Shown here: in pieces, positions 1 to 8,273 of the stretch
How the letters are laid out: each line of letters begins with the position of its first letter
How positions within the stretch are numbered: the first letter of the stretch is position 1
DNA from: Promethearchaeota archaeon
GTDB taxonomy: Archaea; Asgardarchaeota; Lokiarchaeia; Sigyniarchaeales; SOKP01
Direction: 5' to 3'
Length of the DNA: 27,367 bases
Assembly: GCA_030615235.1 (NCBI GenBank)
Contig: JAUWZR010000006.1
Coordinates: 1-27,367, forward strand
The notes under the pieces: generated by a model
Seen by the model: the letters and a program-made list of their open reading frames with translations, nothing else
What the model was told of the DNA's origin: nothing
Databases searched by the model: none
Made by a program: the position numbers and the translations under genes

Positions 1-3000
1 TAAAATTTTAAGGCATAAGTCGATGTGCTCGTCATCTTTATTTTCCAACGCAAAAAGAAGTTCATTTAAGATTTGAATCTCAGGTAAGTTTCCAAAATCT
101 TTTTTATATTTTGAATATCTTGTTAATATTTCATTTAAATAAGATTTAGCTAAGGAAACATTTTTGTTTTTTACCATAATAAGAGTCGTAATTATGAGAC
201 TAATAGCAGCCTGTTTGAAAAATTGTTTATCTAATAATTTTGAAATTGTGTCATCATATTCATTACCAGCTACCTCTGTTTTTCCATTACACAAATCCTC
301 GTAGGATATCTTCCAGTATTGGTTTTTCATTAATTTCCTTTTAGCAATTTCTTTCCTATCTTTGAAAATCTGCTTTTCTAATTCTTGAATTCTTTTTAAT
401 CTTTTACCCTTTTCAACGATCAAATGTTCAATATCTTCACTATCAATTGGTTTTTTTGATTTATCCAATAATTCATAAAGTAGGTCCAATTCCTCATCAA
501 ATAGTGCTAAATATTCAACATATTGTAGTGCTTCTTTAAATTCAATAACATCTCTCAATTTTTCGATTTCGATGATATATTCAAGTAATGTTATTGGATA
601 AGTTTCTGAAAAGGATACTTCTAAGCTACCTAAACTAATTTTTATGTCGTTTAATGATTTTTCGAAATCTTCAATATGTTTTAATTTGTAAAGAATTAAC
701 AAACTAACTGCTAAAGAAATTCCAACTAAGTTAAGCCTATTACTGCCTATTAAAGAGGGAATATGTGTTTTATACTCTTTCATTGCACCTTCATAATCTT
801 GATTTTTTAAAAGGTTAAGTCCTTTATCATAGAGCGATCTTCTAAGACCAGTCCTCTGTCTAAAATCATTTTGTCTGTCTTGTTGCGCATCCCGTGCTCT
901 TTTCCTGATGATCGACTCTCTTTCTTTTAATACATTTTTATCGTGGTCTTTTTTAGCCTTATTTGCTTCCTTTGCACTTATATCTGTTTGTTTTTTAAAT
1001 AGATTTTTATTTAGTTTTGCCTGAAGTGATTTATCTAAAATATTATCTATAACAGCATCAGCATCAGAAAATTTGCCTAATTTTATGTAAATTTTGACGA
1101 TTATTTCATATATCTCATCAAAATTTATTTCACGGTTATCTAAATATGCAAGTGATAAATCGTTAGCTTTCGCAATTAAATTTAAAGCTAAATCAATTGC
1201 TTTTTTATCTTCATTTTCTTTTACAACTCTAAGAGCTTCAGATTTGATGCAATCAACAGAAAGCTCGGCTATTTCTTTAGATTGATCGAATAGTAATTGT
1301 TCTCTATATATTGATAAAAAGAATATGAAAGTAGTAAAAACTATTTCAAAATCGCGCTCTTTCGCAACTTCATTTAGTTTCTCTTTAATGAGGGTCAATT
1401 TATTTCTCAAATAAATCTTTTTCGATTTATTTGTTAGCTCATAGAAGACATTCGTAAATCTATCGAAATTCTTACCAATTAACACAATATCAATAACTTT
1501 TTTTAGCATTTGGTCTTGAATTTCTTCTCTACCAATAGTACTCCAAAAATCCGCTTGCGATTTAACCAAATTAGCTGCTTTGAGATAATTTCCTTTTTCA
1601 ATTAACATGTTAGCTTCTTTAATGGTTTTCACATTACTTTCAGCTATAATTTGTAACTCCCGTTCAATGTAACTATTGAGAATCACTCTATTTTTCCGTA
1701 GATTTTCCTCTTTCTGTTGTTTCAGTAATTCCTTGTTTTCATCTTCTACCTTGGAAATGCGCGCAGTTAATTCCTTTTTTACTTTCAATGAATTAATTTC
1801 ATTTAGTAATAGTGCCGTATCTCCAAATTCAAGATTGTTAATAAATAAATTAATCAAAATTTTCAGTTGTTGATCCTGATTTGGTAATTCTAAATCATAT
1901 GTTTCACAAATACTTTTAATTTCATAATAATATTCGTAGGCACTAAACCTATTTTCCTCTTCAATTTGTTTAGCTAAAAGCAATTTTAAAACTTCGATTA
2001 ATTTAGTTACTAATATTTGGAGCTCCTCAGTCAAGTTTCTTTTTTGATATTCATCTACGGTTATTCTCAATTGGTCTCGTGCTATTAATAATTTATGTTC
2101 TTTTAGTAAGAAATCAACCATCGCTATTATTTTGAGTAGGAAGTCTTGCAAAATTTCGAGTGTTAAATCGTGTAGCAAATTTTTAATGATTTTAAAAGCA
2201 TTTTCCATTTTACAAGCTGAAATCCAAGAAGTTATGGCTAATCTAAATGCTTCATTTTTAAGTTTTTCATCCTCTTGTTCTAAAGCAGCCCATTGAGCTG
2301 CTGCTTCGTATTGTCTTGCTGAATCGTCAAATTTACGCTTGTTAAATAATTTATTACCTTCCAGGATCATAGATTCAGCATATAATCTCTTGAAATTCTC
2401 CGCTTTTTTTTTATCTACATTTTGAAGTATTTTAGCGGCTTCCAAATATAAATTTACTTTTGAGAATAGAAAAGCTGCTTGTTCGCAAATTATATAATAT
2501 TCTTCTTTGTTAAAAATATCAGCAATCATCGCAACTTTCTTAACAGCTTGAGCAGAAAAGAAATAATATTGGGGTTTAGATTCTTTTTCAGCTTTTTTAA
2601 AATAAATGTTGGCAAGTTGAATGTAAATGGGAAACCTCATCCAAGCGTTCTCTAGTGAAAGTGGGGAATCTCCTGAAATCATTGCGATGCATAAACAATG
2701 CAAAACATGGTGAAACTCTCTCGGGCGAACATTAACAAAAGCCTCAATATCAAAGTACTTAAGCCAAGAATTTTCCAGCATACTATTTACTGATAAAGGA
2801 ACAATTCCTTCATAATCGTAGTACATTATAATTAATGGTATGGTTCGAGAAATTTTTCTAATGTCGTGTAAAATAGAATCAAAAACTTCTTTCTCTTCGT
2901 TTTTCAAAGGATTTATGAAGTAGATAATACCATCAACAGTATTTATCAATTCATCAAGATCAGTATTCTCAACATCAATTATAGCATCAACTTCTAAATC

Positions 3001-3147
3001 GCAAGTATCCTCTAATACTTTTACTTCTTTATATAGCTCTAAATATGGTCCTTTATTTTCGCCCTCTTCTCCGAAGGCTCTTATAGTATAAAGGGCGATT
3101 GCATCCCCGTCTAAGCCCAATATTAGAATCTTAAAGATGTAACGCAT
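1..3147 (-). CDS. Giant alpha-solenoid protein with degenerate Ras-like N-terminal domain (partial, 3' end outside window)
   Basis: The minus strand is open from an ATG at 3147 to position 1, 1049 codons with no stop, so the gene continues beyond the window. Residues 1-155 read like a small GTPase fold that has lost its nucleotide motifs. A first strand (FKILILGL) is followed by GDAIALYTIRAF where a P-loop should be, with no GK[ST]. IIDVEN stands where WDxAGQ should be, and LIIMYYDYEG replaces the NKxD strand. From about residue 165 onward the protein is almost all amphipathic helices resembling TPR or SNAP-like solenoids (for example EGNKLFNKRKFDDSARQYEAAAQ), with a charged coiled-coil-like stretch around residues 450-500. 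No signal peptide or membrane segment is seen. It is transcribed divergently from the 219-residue paralogue pair. A scaffold role is inference only; the reading frame itself is secure. Confidence 0.85.
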   Translation of the reverse strand, partial: MRYIFKILILGLDGDAIALYTIRAFGEEGENKGPYLELYKEVKVLEDTCDLEVDAIIDVENTDLDELINTVDGIIYFINPLKNEEKEVFDSILHDIRKISRTIPLIIMYYDYEGIVPLSVNSMLENSWLKYFDIEAFVNVRPREFHHVLHCLCIAMISGDSPLSLENAWMRFPIYIQLANIYFKKAEKESKPQYYFFSAQAVKKVAMIADIFNKEEYYIICEQAAFLFSKVNLYLEAAKILQNVDKKKAENFKRLYAESMILEGNKLFNKRKFDDSARQYEAAAQWAALEQEDEKLKNEAFRLAITSWISACKMENAFKIIKNLLHDLTLEILQDFLLKIIAMVDFLLKEHKLLIARDQLRITVDEYQKRNLTEELQILVTKLIEVLKLLLAKQIEEENRFSAYEYYYEIKSICETYDLELPNQDQQLKILINLFINNLEFGDTALLLNEINSLKVKKELTARISKVEDENKELLKQQKEENLRKNRVILNSYIERELQIIAESNVKTIKEANMLIEKGNYLKAANLVKSQADFWSTIGREEIQDQMLKKVIDIVLIGKNFDRFTNVFYELTNKSKKIYLRNKLTLIKEKLNEVAKERDFEIVFTTFIFFLSIYREQLLFDQSKEIAELSVDCIKSEALRVVKENEDKKAIDLALNLIAKANDLSLAYLDNREINFDEIYEIIVKIYIKLGKFSDADAVIDNILDKSLQAKLNKNLFKKQTDISAKEANKAKKDHDKNVLKERESIIRKRARDAQQDRQNDFRQRTGLRRSLYDKGLNLLKNQDYEGAMKEYKTHIPSLIGSNRLNLVGISLAVSLLILYKLKHIEDFEKSLNDIKISLGSLEVSFSETYPITLLEYIIEIEKLRDVIEFKEALQYVEYLALFDEELDLLYELLDKSKKPIDSEDIEHLIVEKGKRLKRIQELEKQIFKDRKEIAKRKLMKNQYWKISYEDLCNGKTEVAGNEYDDTISKLLDKQFFKQAAISLIITTLIMVKNKNVSLAKSYLNEILTRYSKYKKDFGNLPEIQILNELLFALENKDDEHIDLCLKIL

Positions 3148-3162
3148 AGGATTTATTTTATG

Positions 3163-3182
3163 AAGTTTATATAGTATTTAAA
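3163..3182 (-). promoter_or_regulatory. TATA-like promoter of the giant solenoid gene
   Basis: On the minus strand the sequence TTTAAATACTATATAAAC lies about 20-35 bp before the ATG at 3147, the spacing expected for an archaeal TATA box with a very short leader. The 207-bp divergent spacer also has a second AT-rich candidate near 3272-3286 (TTTTAAATATTTTAC) that could serve the plus-strand gene at 3355. Confidence 0.5.
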
Positions 3183-3354
3183 CCTAATATAATTATAAAA
3201 CATTTTTCCATATTATATACTTACTTTTTTCGTCTCAGACGCAAGACAAATAAAATTTAACAAAGTTAAAAAATTTTAAATATTTTACATTAATAGTTCA
3301 AGAAGAATTTTAATTTACAAAAGTACTATTAATTAAATTTGCTGGGGATTTTCT

Positions 3355-4014
3355 ATGGATTATTTGGAAAGGAATTATAGAATCATAAAAGAAAGAATGA
3401 TTCAGCAGATGGAAGAATCGCTTATATTAGGGCGAAAACTAATTGATACGGAATTAGATGCAGGAATTTTGAATTTTATAGTTAGACCTGTTGTTAAAGC
3501 TTTCTATGATTATTGGGCTCAACATGACGCCAGGAAGGGAACCTTAAAGCAGATTGACATCACTTTGGATGCTGGTAAACAATTATTACTAAATGGAAAT
3601 TCAGAAGAATCTTTTAATCGCATTTTAGAAGAATTTTTTCCGAGATACCTTAAAGGCGATCAGGTAACATATCAATGTAGTAAGAATCATAGAAATTATG
3701 AAAAATTAAAAGAAAACTCGAGGGAGACTTTTATCAATTATCTAAGAGAAGTTAAAGCTTTCCTTGGTGTTGAAGAGTATGTTAATGAATATAGTGATCT
3801 CGCCAGATGTGCGTTTAAGTCAAAAGAAATAGCAACTAAGAACTTAAAGAAACAGTTAGAATTCACAGAGAGGGGTATCAGCATTATAGAAGACGATCCA
3901 ACAATTCTTTCCGTCCCTGTTGGAAAAAGGATTATTATTAAAGCTCTAAGAAAGGGCTTCGAAGAGACTAAGAAGGAATTTTTTAAAGGTATCGACGAAA
4001 CCTATGATTTGTAA
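3355..4014 (+). CDS. Uncharacterised 219-residue helical protein, tandem paralogue 1
   Basis: I do not recognise this family. The 219-residue product is soluble, predicted helical, and has no signal peptide or membrane segment. It is about 50% identical by eye to the next gene, which has exactly the same length. Blocks shared by the pair include LERNY (4-8), TELDAG (32-37), DAR-x-GTLKQI (58-67), a C-x-KNH-xx-YEKLKE block around residues 108-120 and VPVGK near residue 187. The Cys and His in C-x-KNH could bind metal, but a single Cys/His pair is weak evidence. The start is an ATG preceded by GCTGGGGATTTTCT, a G-rich stretch with only partial Shine-Dalgarno character. The pair is the first unit of the plus-strand run and is divergent from the giant solenoid gene. 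Confidence 0.8.
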   Translation: MDYLERNYRIIKERMIQQMEESLILGRKLIDTELDAGILNFIVRPVVKAFYDYWAQHDARKGTLKQIDITLDAGKQLLLNGNSEESFNRILEEFFPRYLKGDQVTYQCSKNHRNYEKLKENSRETFINYLREVKAFLGVEEYVNEYSDLARCAFKSKEIATKNLKKQLEFTERGISIIEDDPTILSVPVGKRIIIKALRKGFEETKKEFFKGIDETYDL

Positions 4015-4099
4015 GAATTAAATCACTATTTGAAAAATATCAAAAAAGAATATATAAAAATATATCACATTAAAAAATATAACCGAAAGGGGAAATATA

Positions 4100-4759
4100 A
4101 TGAATATTTTGGAGAGGAATTACGAGATCGTTGAGGAAAAGATGATTTCAACAACTGATTTATCATTAAATTACGGCAGAGAGCTAATTGAGACAGAGTT
4201 AGATGCCGGAGCGTTCAATTTTGTAGTTAAACCTATTGTAAAAGCATTCTATAAGCACTGGAGTGATAATGACGCTCGTGTTGGGACTTTAAAACAAATC
4301 AAAATAGCATTAGATTCTGCAAAAATGCTAGTTGAAAATGGAGAGATCAGTAAAGAAAAATTTGACGAAGTGATAAATAAAAACTTTCTAAGTTATTTAG
4401 AAAATGACCAAACCGATAAGCAATGTAAAAAAAATCATAAGGACTATGAAAAATTGAAAGAAATTACTAAAAAGTCTTTTATATCCCAAGTAGAAGAATG
4501 TGTTCTATTTCTGAATATAAAAGAAGATGTAAAAAATTACGACGATTTGTCAAGAGCGGCCTTTAAAACAAAAGAAAAAGCCTACGAAGCTCTAAAAAGA
4601 CAATTGGATTATAACGAAGATGGTATAGCAATAGTGGAGCAAGATGACAGTATACTGAATGTTCCCGTCGGGAAAAATATTATAATTTCTGTCCTTCGCC
4701 AGGGATTTGAAAAAACAAAAAAGAGCTTAATTGAAGAACTTGATCTCATTTTTCAATAA
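4100..4759 (+). CDS. Uncharacterised 219-residue helical protein, tandem paralogue 2
   Basis: Second copy of the same unrecognised family, also 219 residues. It keeps LERNY, TELDAG, NDARVGTLKQI, QCKKNHKDYEKLKE and VPVGK. Divergence is greatest in the segment around residues 80-105 and at the extreme C-terminus. The 85-bp spacer after copy 1 holds its own AT-rich promoter-like run (ATATATAAAAATATATCAC, near 4050-4068) and a G-rich AAAGGGGAAA before the ATG, so the copies may be separately transcribed. About 50% protein identity implies an old tandem duplication kept under selection rather than a fresh one. Function unknown. Confidence 0.8.
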   Translation: MNILERNYEIVEEKMISTTDLSLNYGRELIETELDAGAFNFVVKPIVKAFYKHWSDNDARVGTLKQIKIALDSAKMLVENGEISKEKFDEVINKNFLSYLENDQTDKQCKKNHKDYEKLKEITKKSFISQVEECVLFLNIKEDVKNYDDLSRAAFKTKEKAYEALKRQLDYNEDGIAIVEQDDSILNVPVGKNIIISVLRQGFEKTKKSLIEELDLIFQ

Positions 4760-4812
4760 AAATTATGAAAGATAATTTTATCTATTTTCATTAATTTTCA
4801 AATGCAATACAC

Positions 4813-5877
4813 ATGAGCGTTGATTCTATCGAAAAAAGACCAAGTAGTTTCGTAAGAACGATATTTGTGAAAATTATAACGGTCTTCTTTATTTTTATGA
4901 GTTATTTATATGTTTCAGAATCATTTGGTTCAATTTCTTCACCTTATATAGAAACTGTCAGTTTTTCGATTGTATTTAGCGTATCTCTACTGATTCTTAC
5001 ATTCTTTTCAGTGTTATCAGGACCACTCCCAGCGTTTTTTGCGGGGTTCTTAGGGGAACTCGTCTATCAGATTGCATATTATGATATAATATTCATCGAT
5101 TGGTGTTTTATCGTTGCGATATATGGATCTCTTGCTGGAATCTACAAATATAAACCGTTGAAATATCAAGATATTAAAAAAATCTTCTACTCCATTGGAA
5201 TTTTATTTATCACTTCATTAATTGCTATTATTTTAGTAGTAACGGCTACTATGTTATTCCATTACAGTTCATTACCATTTACAATATTGTTGTCTAATTT
5301 TGGACTCAAATTTTTCTTTCAAACCCTTGTATCTGTTATAATATCGGTTCCAATTCTATTAATCATCTTTGATAAGATTTTCGCATCAAAAGAACAACAT
5401 CTATATTACATGCTGCTAACCCACCACCCCATTTCTGCGAGTGATCACACATTCTATTTTCAATTTGGGCAAACTAAAATCTATTTTTGCTCGAGATGCT
5501 CAGGAATGGTGATTGGAATAATAATAGCAGTCTTTTTCACTCACCTATTTCAACTGATAGTGAATCCTAAATTTAGTTCCGAATTAGCATTAATGGTAAT
5601 AATTATATTCCCAATACCCGGATTAATTGATTGGGGAACCCAAAAATTATTACTTAGGACAAGTACAACGGAATCTCGATTGTTTACGGGTTTCATTATT
5701 GGTATAGCTCTCCATTTCATTTCTTTTACAAGAGAATACTATTTCCTTACACTACTAATGATTACAGTGTATTTTGGTATCTTTTTTCTATTTTTTTTCT
5801 TTGGTCAGAAAAAGCTGCTAAAAGAATTGAACAAAGAACTCAATCCTGTAAGCCCAGAAGACTTTGAAATTGAATAA
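4813..5877 (+). CDS. DUF2085-type membrane protein with an extra N-terminal transporter-like half
   Basis: A 354-residue polytopic membrane protein with about nine hydrophobic segments. The C-terminal half carries the hallmarks of the DUF2085 family: HHP (204-206), DH (211-212), a C-x2-C pair in YFCSRCSGM (C226 and C229), PGLIDWGTQ (269-277) and a following TG-x-IIGIAL helix. The N-terminal half (about 20-190) has a helix-SGPLPAFFAGFLGELVYQ-helix arrangement recalling S components of ECF vitamin transporters, but no substrate can be named. The cytoplasmic tail is acidic. The gene lies 53 bp after the paralogue pair and 26 bp before the hydrolase, so co-transcription is plausible. The role of DUF2085 is not established, though its Cys and His residues suggest metal binding. 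Confidence 0.75.
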   Translation: MSVDSIEKRPSSFVRTIFVKIITVFFIFMSYLYVSESFGSISSPYIETVSFSIVFSVSLLILTFFSVLSGPLPAFFAGFLGELVYQIAYYDIIFIDWCFIVAIYGSLAGIYKYKPLKYQDIKKIFYSIGILFITSLIAIILVVTATMLFHYSSLPFTILLSNFGLKFFFQTLVSVIISVPILLIIFDKIFASKEQHLYYMLLTHHPISASDHTFYFQFGQTKIYFCSRCSGMVIGIIIAVFFTHLFQLIVNPKFSSELALMVIIIFPIPGLIDWGTQKLLLRTSTTESRLFTGFIIGIALHFISFTREYYFLTLLMITVYFGIFFLFFFFGQKKLLKELNKELNPVSPEDFEIE

Positions 5878-5903
5878 TAAAGAATACCTTTGAAACATAT
5901 ACA

Positions 5904-6404
5904 ATGAGAAATATTATTTTTATCCACGGTCTTGAAAGCTCAGGTAAGGGATTTAAAGGAACCTACCTGAAGAGTTTACTACCTGATATTCTTACACCTA
6001 ATTTTAAAAAATTTAAAAGGAATTTATCGCTTGATACTCTCCTTAAAAAGAGAATGGGACAATTGAATTTAATTCTTAAAAAAAGAACTTCATGGATAAT
6101 AATAGGTTCAAGTTTCGGAGGATTAATGGCTACGCTTTATGCCCTTCGAAATCCTGAAAAAACCGAGCGATTAATATTATTTGCCCCATTTTTGGCAACT
6201 CCCATGCTGCAAATAGATGATACCTCACCAATAAACATCCCTACTATAATTTTTCATGGAAAACATGATGAAATTGCCCAATACCAAGCATCTCGTGAGT
6301 GTGCCTACCAACTATTTACTAACCTTGAATTCAATTCAACTGAAGATCATCACGACCTAAATAAAACTATAACAACTTTAAATTGGAACAAAATCATTAC
6401 TTAA
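5904..6404 (+). CDS. Small alpha/beta hydrolase (YqiA/UPF0227-like esterase)
   Basis: A 166-residue, lid-less alpha/beta hydrolase. The N-terminal strand and oxyanion region IIFIHGLESSGKG (4-16) begins the fold. The nucleophile elbow is GSSFGG with Ser70 as the presumed nucleophile. Asp122 in FHGKHDEI is the likely acid, and His149 or His150 in EDHHDL the likely base, giving a complete triad. The short length matches single-domain YqiA-like esterases. The substrate cannot be deduced. The gene lies 26 bp after the membrane protein, without a visible Shine-Dalgarno sequence. Its last ten codons and 59 bp beyond the stop reappear about 1.57 kb downstream as a 91-bp direct repeat, a sign of local rearrangement. 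Confidence 0.8.
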   Translation: MRNIIFIHGLESSGKGFKGTYLKSLLPDILTPNFKKFKRNLSLDTLLKKRMGQLNLILKKRTSWIIIGSSFGGLMATLYALRNPEKTERLILFAPFLATPMLQIDDTSPINIPTIIFHGKHDEIAQYQASRECAYQLFTNLEFNSTEDHHDLNKTITTLNWNKIIT

Positions 6405-6463
6405 GCCTTAGTCCGATTATGCAAATTTAGAGCAATTATTAAATTTCTATTCTTTGGGAAAAA
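6373..6463 (+). repeat. 91-bp direct repeat, copy A (hydrolase 3' end)
   Basis: This copy spans the last codons and TAA stop of the alpha/beta hydrolase plus 59 bp of downstream sequence. It matches 7943-8033 at 85 of 91 positions with no gap. The coding part is identical except for the last base of the stop codon. Similarity ends sharply at both edges. Confidence 0.9.
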
Positions 6464-6535
6464 CTTCCTATTCGATTAATAAATAGTAATTTTTCTTTTA
6501 CAAAAAAAATAGAGAATTAATCAATTTTTAATTTT

Positions 6536-6817
6536 TCATTTCTTTTTCTTTCTCCAAATCGAACGAATTCCCATATATCCTGCTGTTGCTAATACACCAT
6601 AAGTGCCACCATTAATGAGTCCACCCCATATATTGTTAATGGGAATCTCAAATATGACACATCTTAATTCACAAACTTCAACATATTTAGGAAACAAAAT
6701 AGCTCCTGGAAAGACATTCGTTGGAGCAATAAATGTTATGAATAGAGCCCCTGTAAAGACAGCAAAAAAAGTAAGTGTAGTCCAGACATCAAAAAAACTA
6801 TCAACTGGCCACGACAT
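6536..6817 (-). CDS. Small two-helix membrane protein, hypothetical
   Basis: A 93-residue product with two hydrophobic segments (about 12-33 and 60-84), an intervening loop with a Cys pair (CELRC), and a basic tail ending RKKKK that suggests a cytoplasmic C-terminus. I do not recognise the family. A TATA-like box at the right distance for a leaderless transcript supports this strand over the overlapping plus-strand ORF at 6603-6893, whose product looks unstructured. It lies downstream of the beta-helix gene on the same strand, within the repeat-bracketed block. Function unknown. Confidence 0.55.
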   Translation of the reverse strand: MSWPVDSFFDVWTTLTFFAVFTGALFITFIAPTNVFPGAILFPKYVEVCELRCVIFEIPINNIWGGLINGGTYGVLATAGYMGIRSIWRKKKK

Positions 6818-6829
6818 TTCTACTAACCA

Positions 6830-6846
6830 TAAATATAAGTTTAAAC
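6830..6846 (-). promoter_or_regulatory. TATA-like promoter of the small membrane protein gene
   Basis: Minus-strand TTTAAACTTATATTTATGG lies about 15-30 bp upstream of the ATG at 6817, consistent with a leaderless or nearly leaderless archaeal transcript. Confidence 0.45.
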
Positions 6847-6910
6847 AAGAAGAATTAAGAATAATATTTAAGTCTTCTATTATGCATACTTAGTAAATTT
6901 CTAAAAATTT

Positions 6911-7876
6911 TTAATCTTTTCTACGAATAGATTTATTCCTTAAAAGCATCATTACACTAATACAAATTATTAAAACCCATAAATTGTATCCCGGAATTGA
7001 AAGATTTCCTTCACAGTAGTTATTTGATATATTACTATTACTCTCCTTATCAAAAATACAGCCTTGAATGTATATTATATGATTATTAGTTATGGTATTT
7101 CCGGAGCACCAATCCTCTAAGCGAATCCCATATTGATCATTATAATGGATTTCATTTTCACTAACAGTGTTATTTACACACCAATTTAAAATTATTCCAG
7201 ATAATCGATTATGATTGATTTCATTATTCTGTATTTTATTATTCGATGATGATGTAAAAGAACCAGATCCAAAACTATAAAGGGCATCAATATATATCCC
7301 CCTTTTTTCATTATTATTTATTAAATTAGAAGAAATTGTTATATTTTGGCTCCTGCCTATCAAGATGCCATTTTCTTTGTTATCCTTAACAATATTTTGA
7401 TTGATAGTGATATTTTCAGAAAGTACTGTCATTATACCATTGCCATTATTTTTAGAAAAATTATTTTCAATTAGGATTCCATTTTTAACTCTAATTAGTT
7501 TTATAGCTGCGGAATCCTCACTAGCATAAGAATTATATATTGTACAATTCTTAATAATGAAGGGATCATCTGTATCACTAATAATTATACCTCCTGTGAA
7601 GGGATTATTTGCGTCAATAGTAACATTTTCAATGATATAGACTCCATCTTTATAACTGCACCAATCATAAGTTTCGTTAATGAAGGACCAATTATCATCA
7701 ATATTAATGGAATCAAGTTGCCAGTGCCCTGCTTTAGAAATCCTTAGCTTGTTTAATTCTATTAGATTTGAGTTGTAAAATAAACTGTGAGTGAAAATTA
7801 CAGAGAAAATCAACAAAAATATAACCCAATAAATAGAATTTAACTTAGAATCTTCATTAAATGGAGTTTTTATCAT
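6911..7876 (-). CDS. Secreted/surface right-handed beta-helix protein (NosD-like) with C-terminal sorting-type tail
   Basis: A 321-residue protein. Residues 14-34 form an N-terminal hydrophobic anchor or signal. Residues 80-288 carry short parallel beta-helix repeats of the NosD/PbH1 type: repeated NGI-x-I and N-x-I-x-x-N units such as NGILIENN, NITINQN and SGIILN. Many N-x-S/T sequons suggest glycosylation outside the cell. The C-terminus has a short motif IPGYNL (294-299), a hydrophobic helix of about 14 residues and a basic tail RNKSIRRK. That tripartite layout resembles PGF-CTERM-type archaeosortase signals, or simply a membrane anchor. It has its own TATA box and belongs to the minus-strand pair bracketed by the 91-bp repeat. 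Carbohydrate binding or cleavage is typical of such folds, but no catalytic residues can be assigned. Confidence 0.75.
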   Translation of the reverse strand: MIKTPFNEDSKLNSIYWVIFLLIFSVIFTHSLFYNSNLIELNKLRISKAGHWQLDSINIDDNWSFINETYDWCSYKDGVYIIENVTIDANNPFTGGIIISDTDDPFIIKNCTIYNSYASEDSAAIKLIRVKNGILIENNFSKNNGNGIMTVLSENITINQNIVKDNKENGILIGRSQNITISSNLINNNEKRGIYIDALYSFGSGSFTSSSNNKIQNNEINHNRLSGIILNWCVNNTVSENEIHYNDQYGIRLEDWCSGNTITNNHIIYIQGCIFDKESNSNISNNYCEGNLSIPGYNLWVLIICISVMMLLRNKSIRRKD

Positions 7877-7895
7877 TTTATCTAGAATTAGTTAG

Positions 7896-7916
7896 ATAAA
7901 TAGTATATTTAAATCT
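7896..7916 (-). promoter_or_regulatory. TATA-like promoter of the beta-helix gene
   Basis: Minus-strand AAGATTTAAATATACTATTT is centred about 29 bp before the ATG at 7876, fitting leaderless initiation. Confidence 0.5.
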
Positions 7917-7942
7917 TCTCATATTTCGAATATTGTGAGTTC

Positions 7943-8033
7943 CAACTTTAAATTGGAACAAAATCATTACTTAGGTTTTAGTCCGATTATGCAAATTTAG
8001 AGGAATTATTAAATTTTTATTCTATGGGAAAAA
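7943..8033 (+). repeat. 91-bp direct repeat, copy B (relic of hydrolase 3' end)
   Basis: An ungapped 85/91 match to 6373-6463. It still encodes the hydrolase tail TLNWNKIIT, followed by TAG instead of TAA, but no hydrolase gene precedes it. It is therefore a gene-end relic. The two copies bracket the minus-strand pair. Confidence 0.9.
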
Positions 8034-8261
8034 TTGGACCCCATTTTTTTTATATTCTCATTTCTCCTTCTTTTATTCAATCATTTTTATTTCAAAAAAA
8101 AATTCATGTTTATATTTGTAGATGTAAGGGAAATGATCAGTAATCGTAATTTAAAATTTAAAGTCATACTTAGTGTACCAATTCTCGTAGAGAATAATAT
8201 TCTCCACAAATCTGCTATAAAAAACTAGTAATCAAAATTTAAAAAAAACTAAATAAAATAA

Positions 8262-8273
8262 TTAATATATAAG
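8262..8273 (+). promoter_or_regulatory. TATA-like promoter of the zinc-ribbon membrane protein gene
   Basis: TTAATATATAAG is centred about 22 bp before the ATG at 8289. The short leader also contains GATGAGG, a partial Shine-Dalgarno match. Confidence 0.5.

Noticed and set aside
1094..1873. Plus-strand ORFs of 63-65 codons opposite the giant gene
   Set aside because: They lie antisense to a 1049-codon open frame with protein-like composition. Their Ser/Phe-rich products are typical shadows of Glu/Lys-rich genes.
6603..6893. Plus-strand 96-codon ORF overlapping the small membrane protein
   Set aside because: No promoter-like box and no recognisable protein features. The minus-strand ORF has membrane helices, a basic tail and a well-placed TATA box.
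7918..7939. Imperfect palindrome CTCATA...TGTGAG as an operator
   Set aside because: Only about six paired bases, with mismatches in the centre. In DNA this AT-rich it could be chance.
8034..8228. 64-codon plus-strand ORF after repeat copy B
   Set aside because: It starts with TTG and has no ribosome binding site. Its hydrophobic, low-complexity start is simply T-rich DNA translated. Probably fortuitous.
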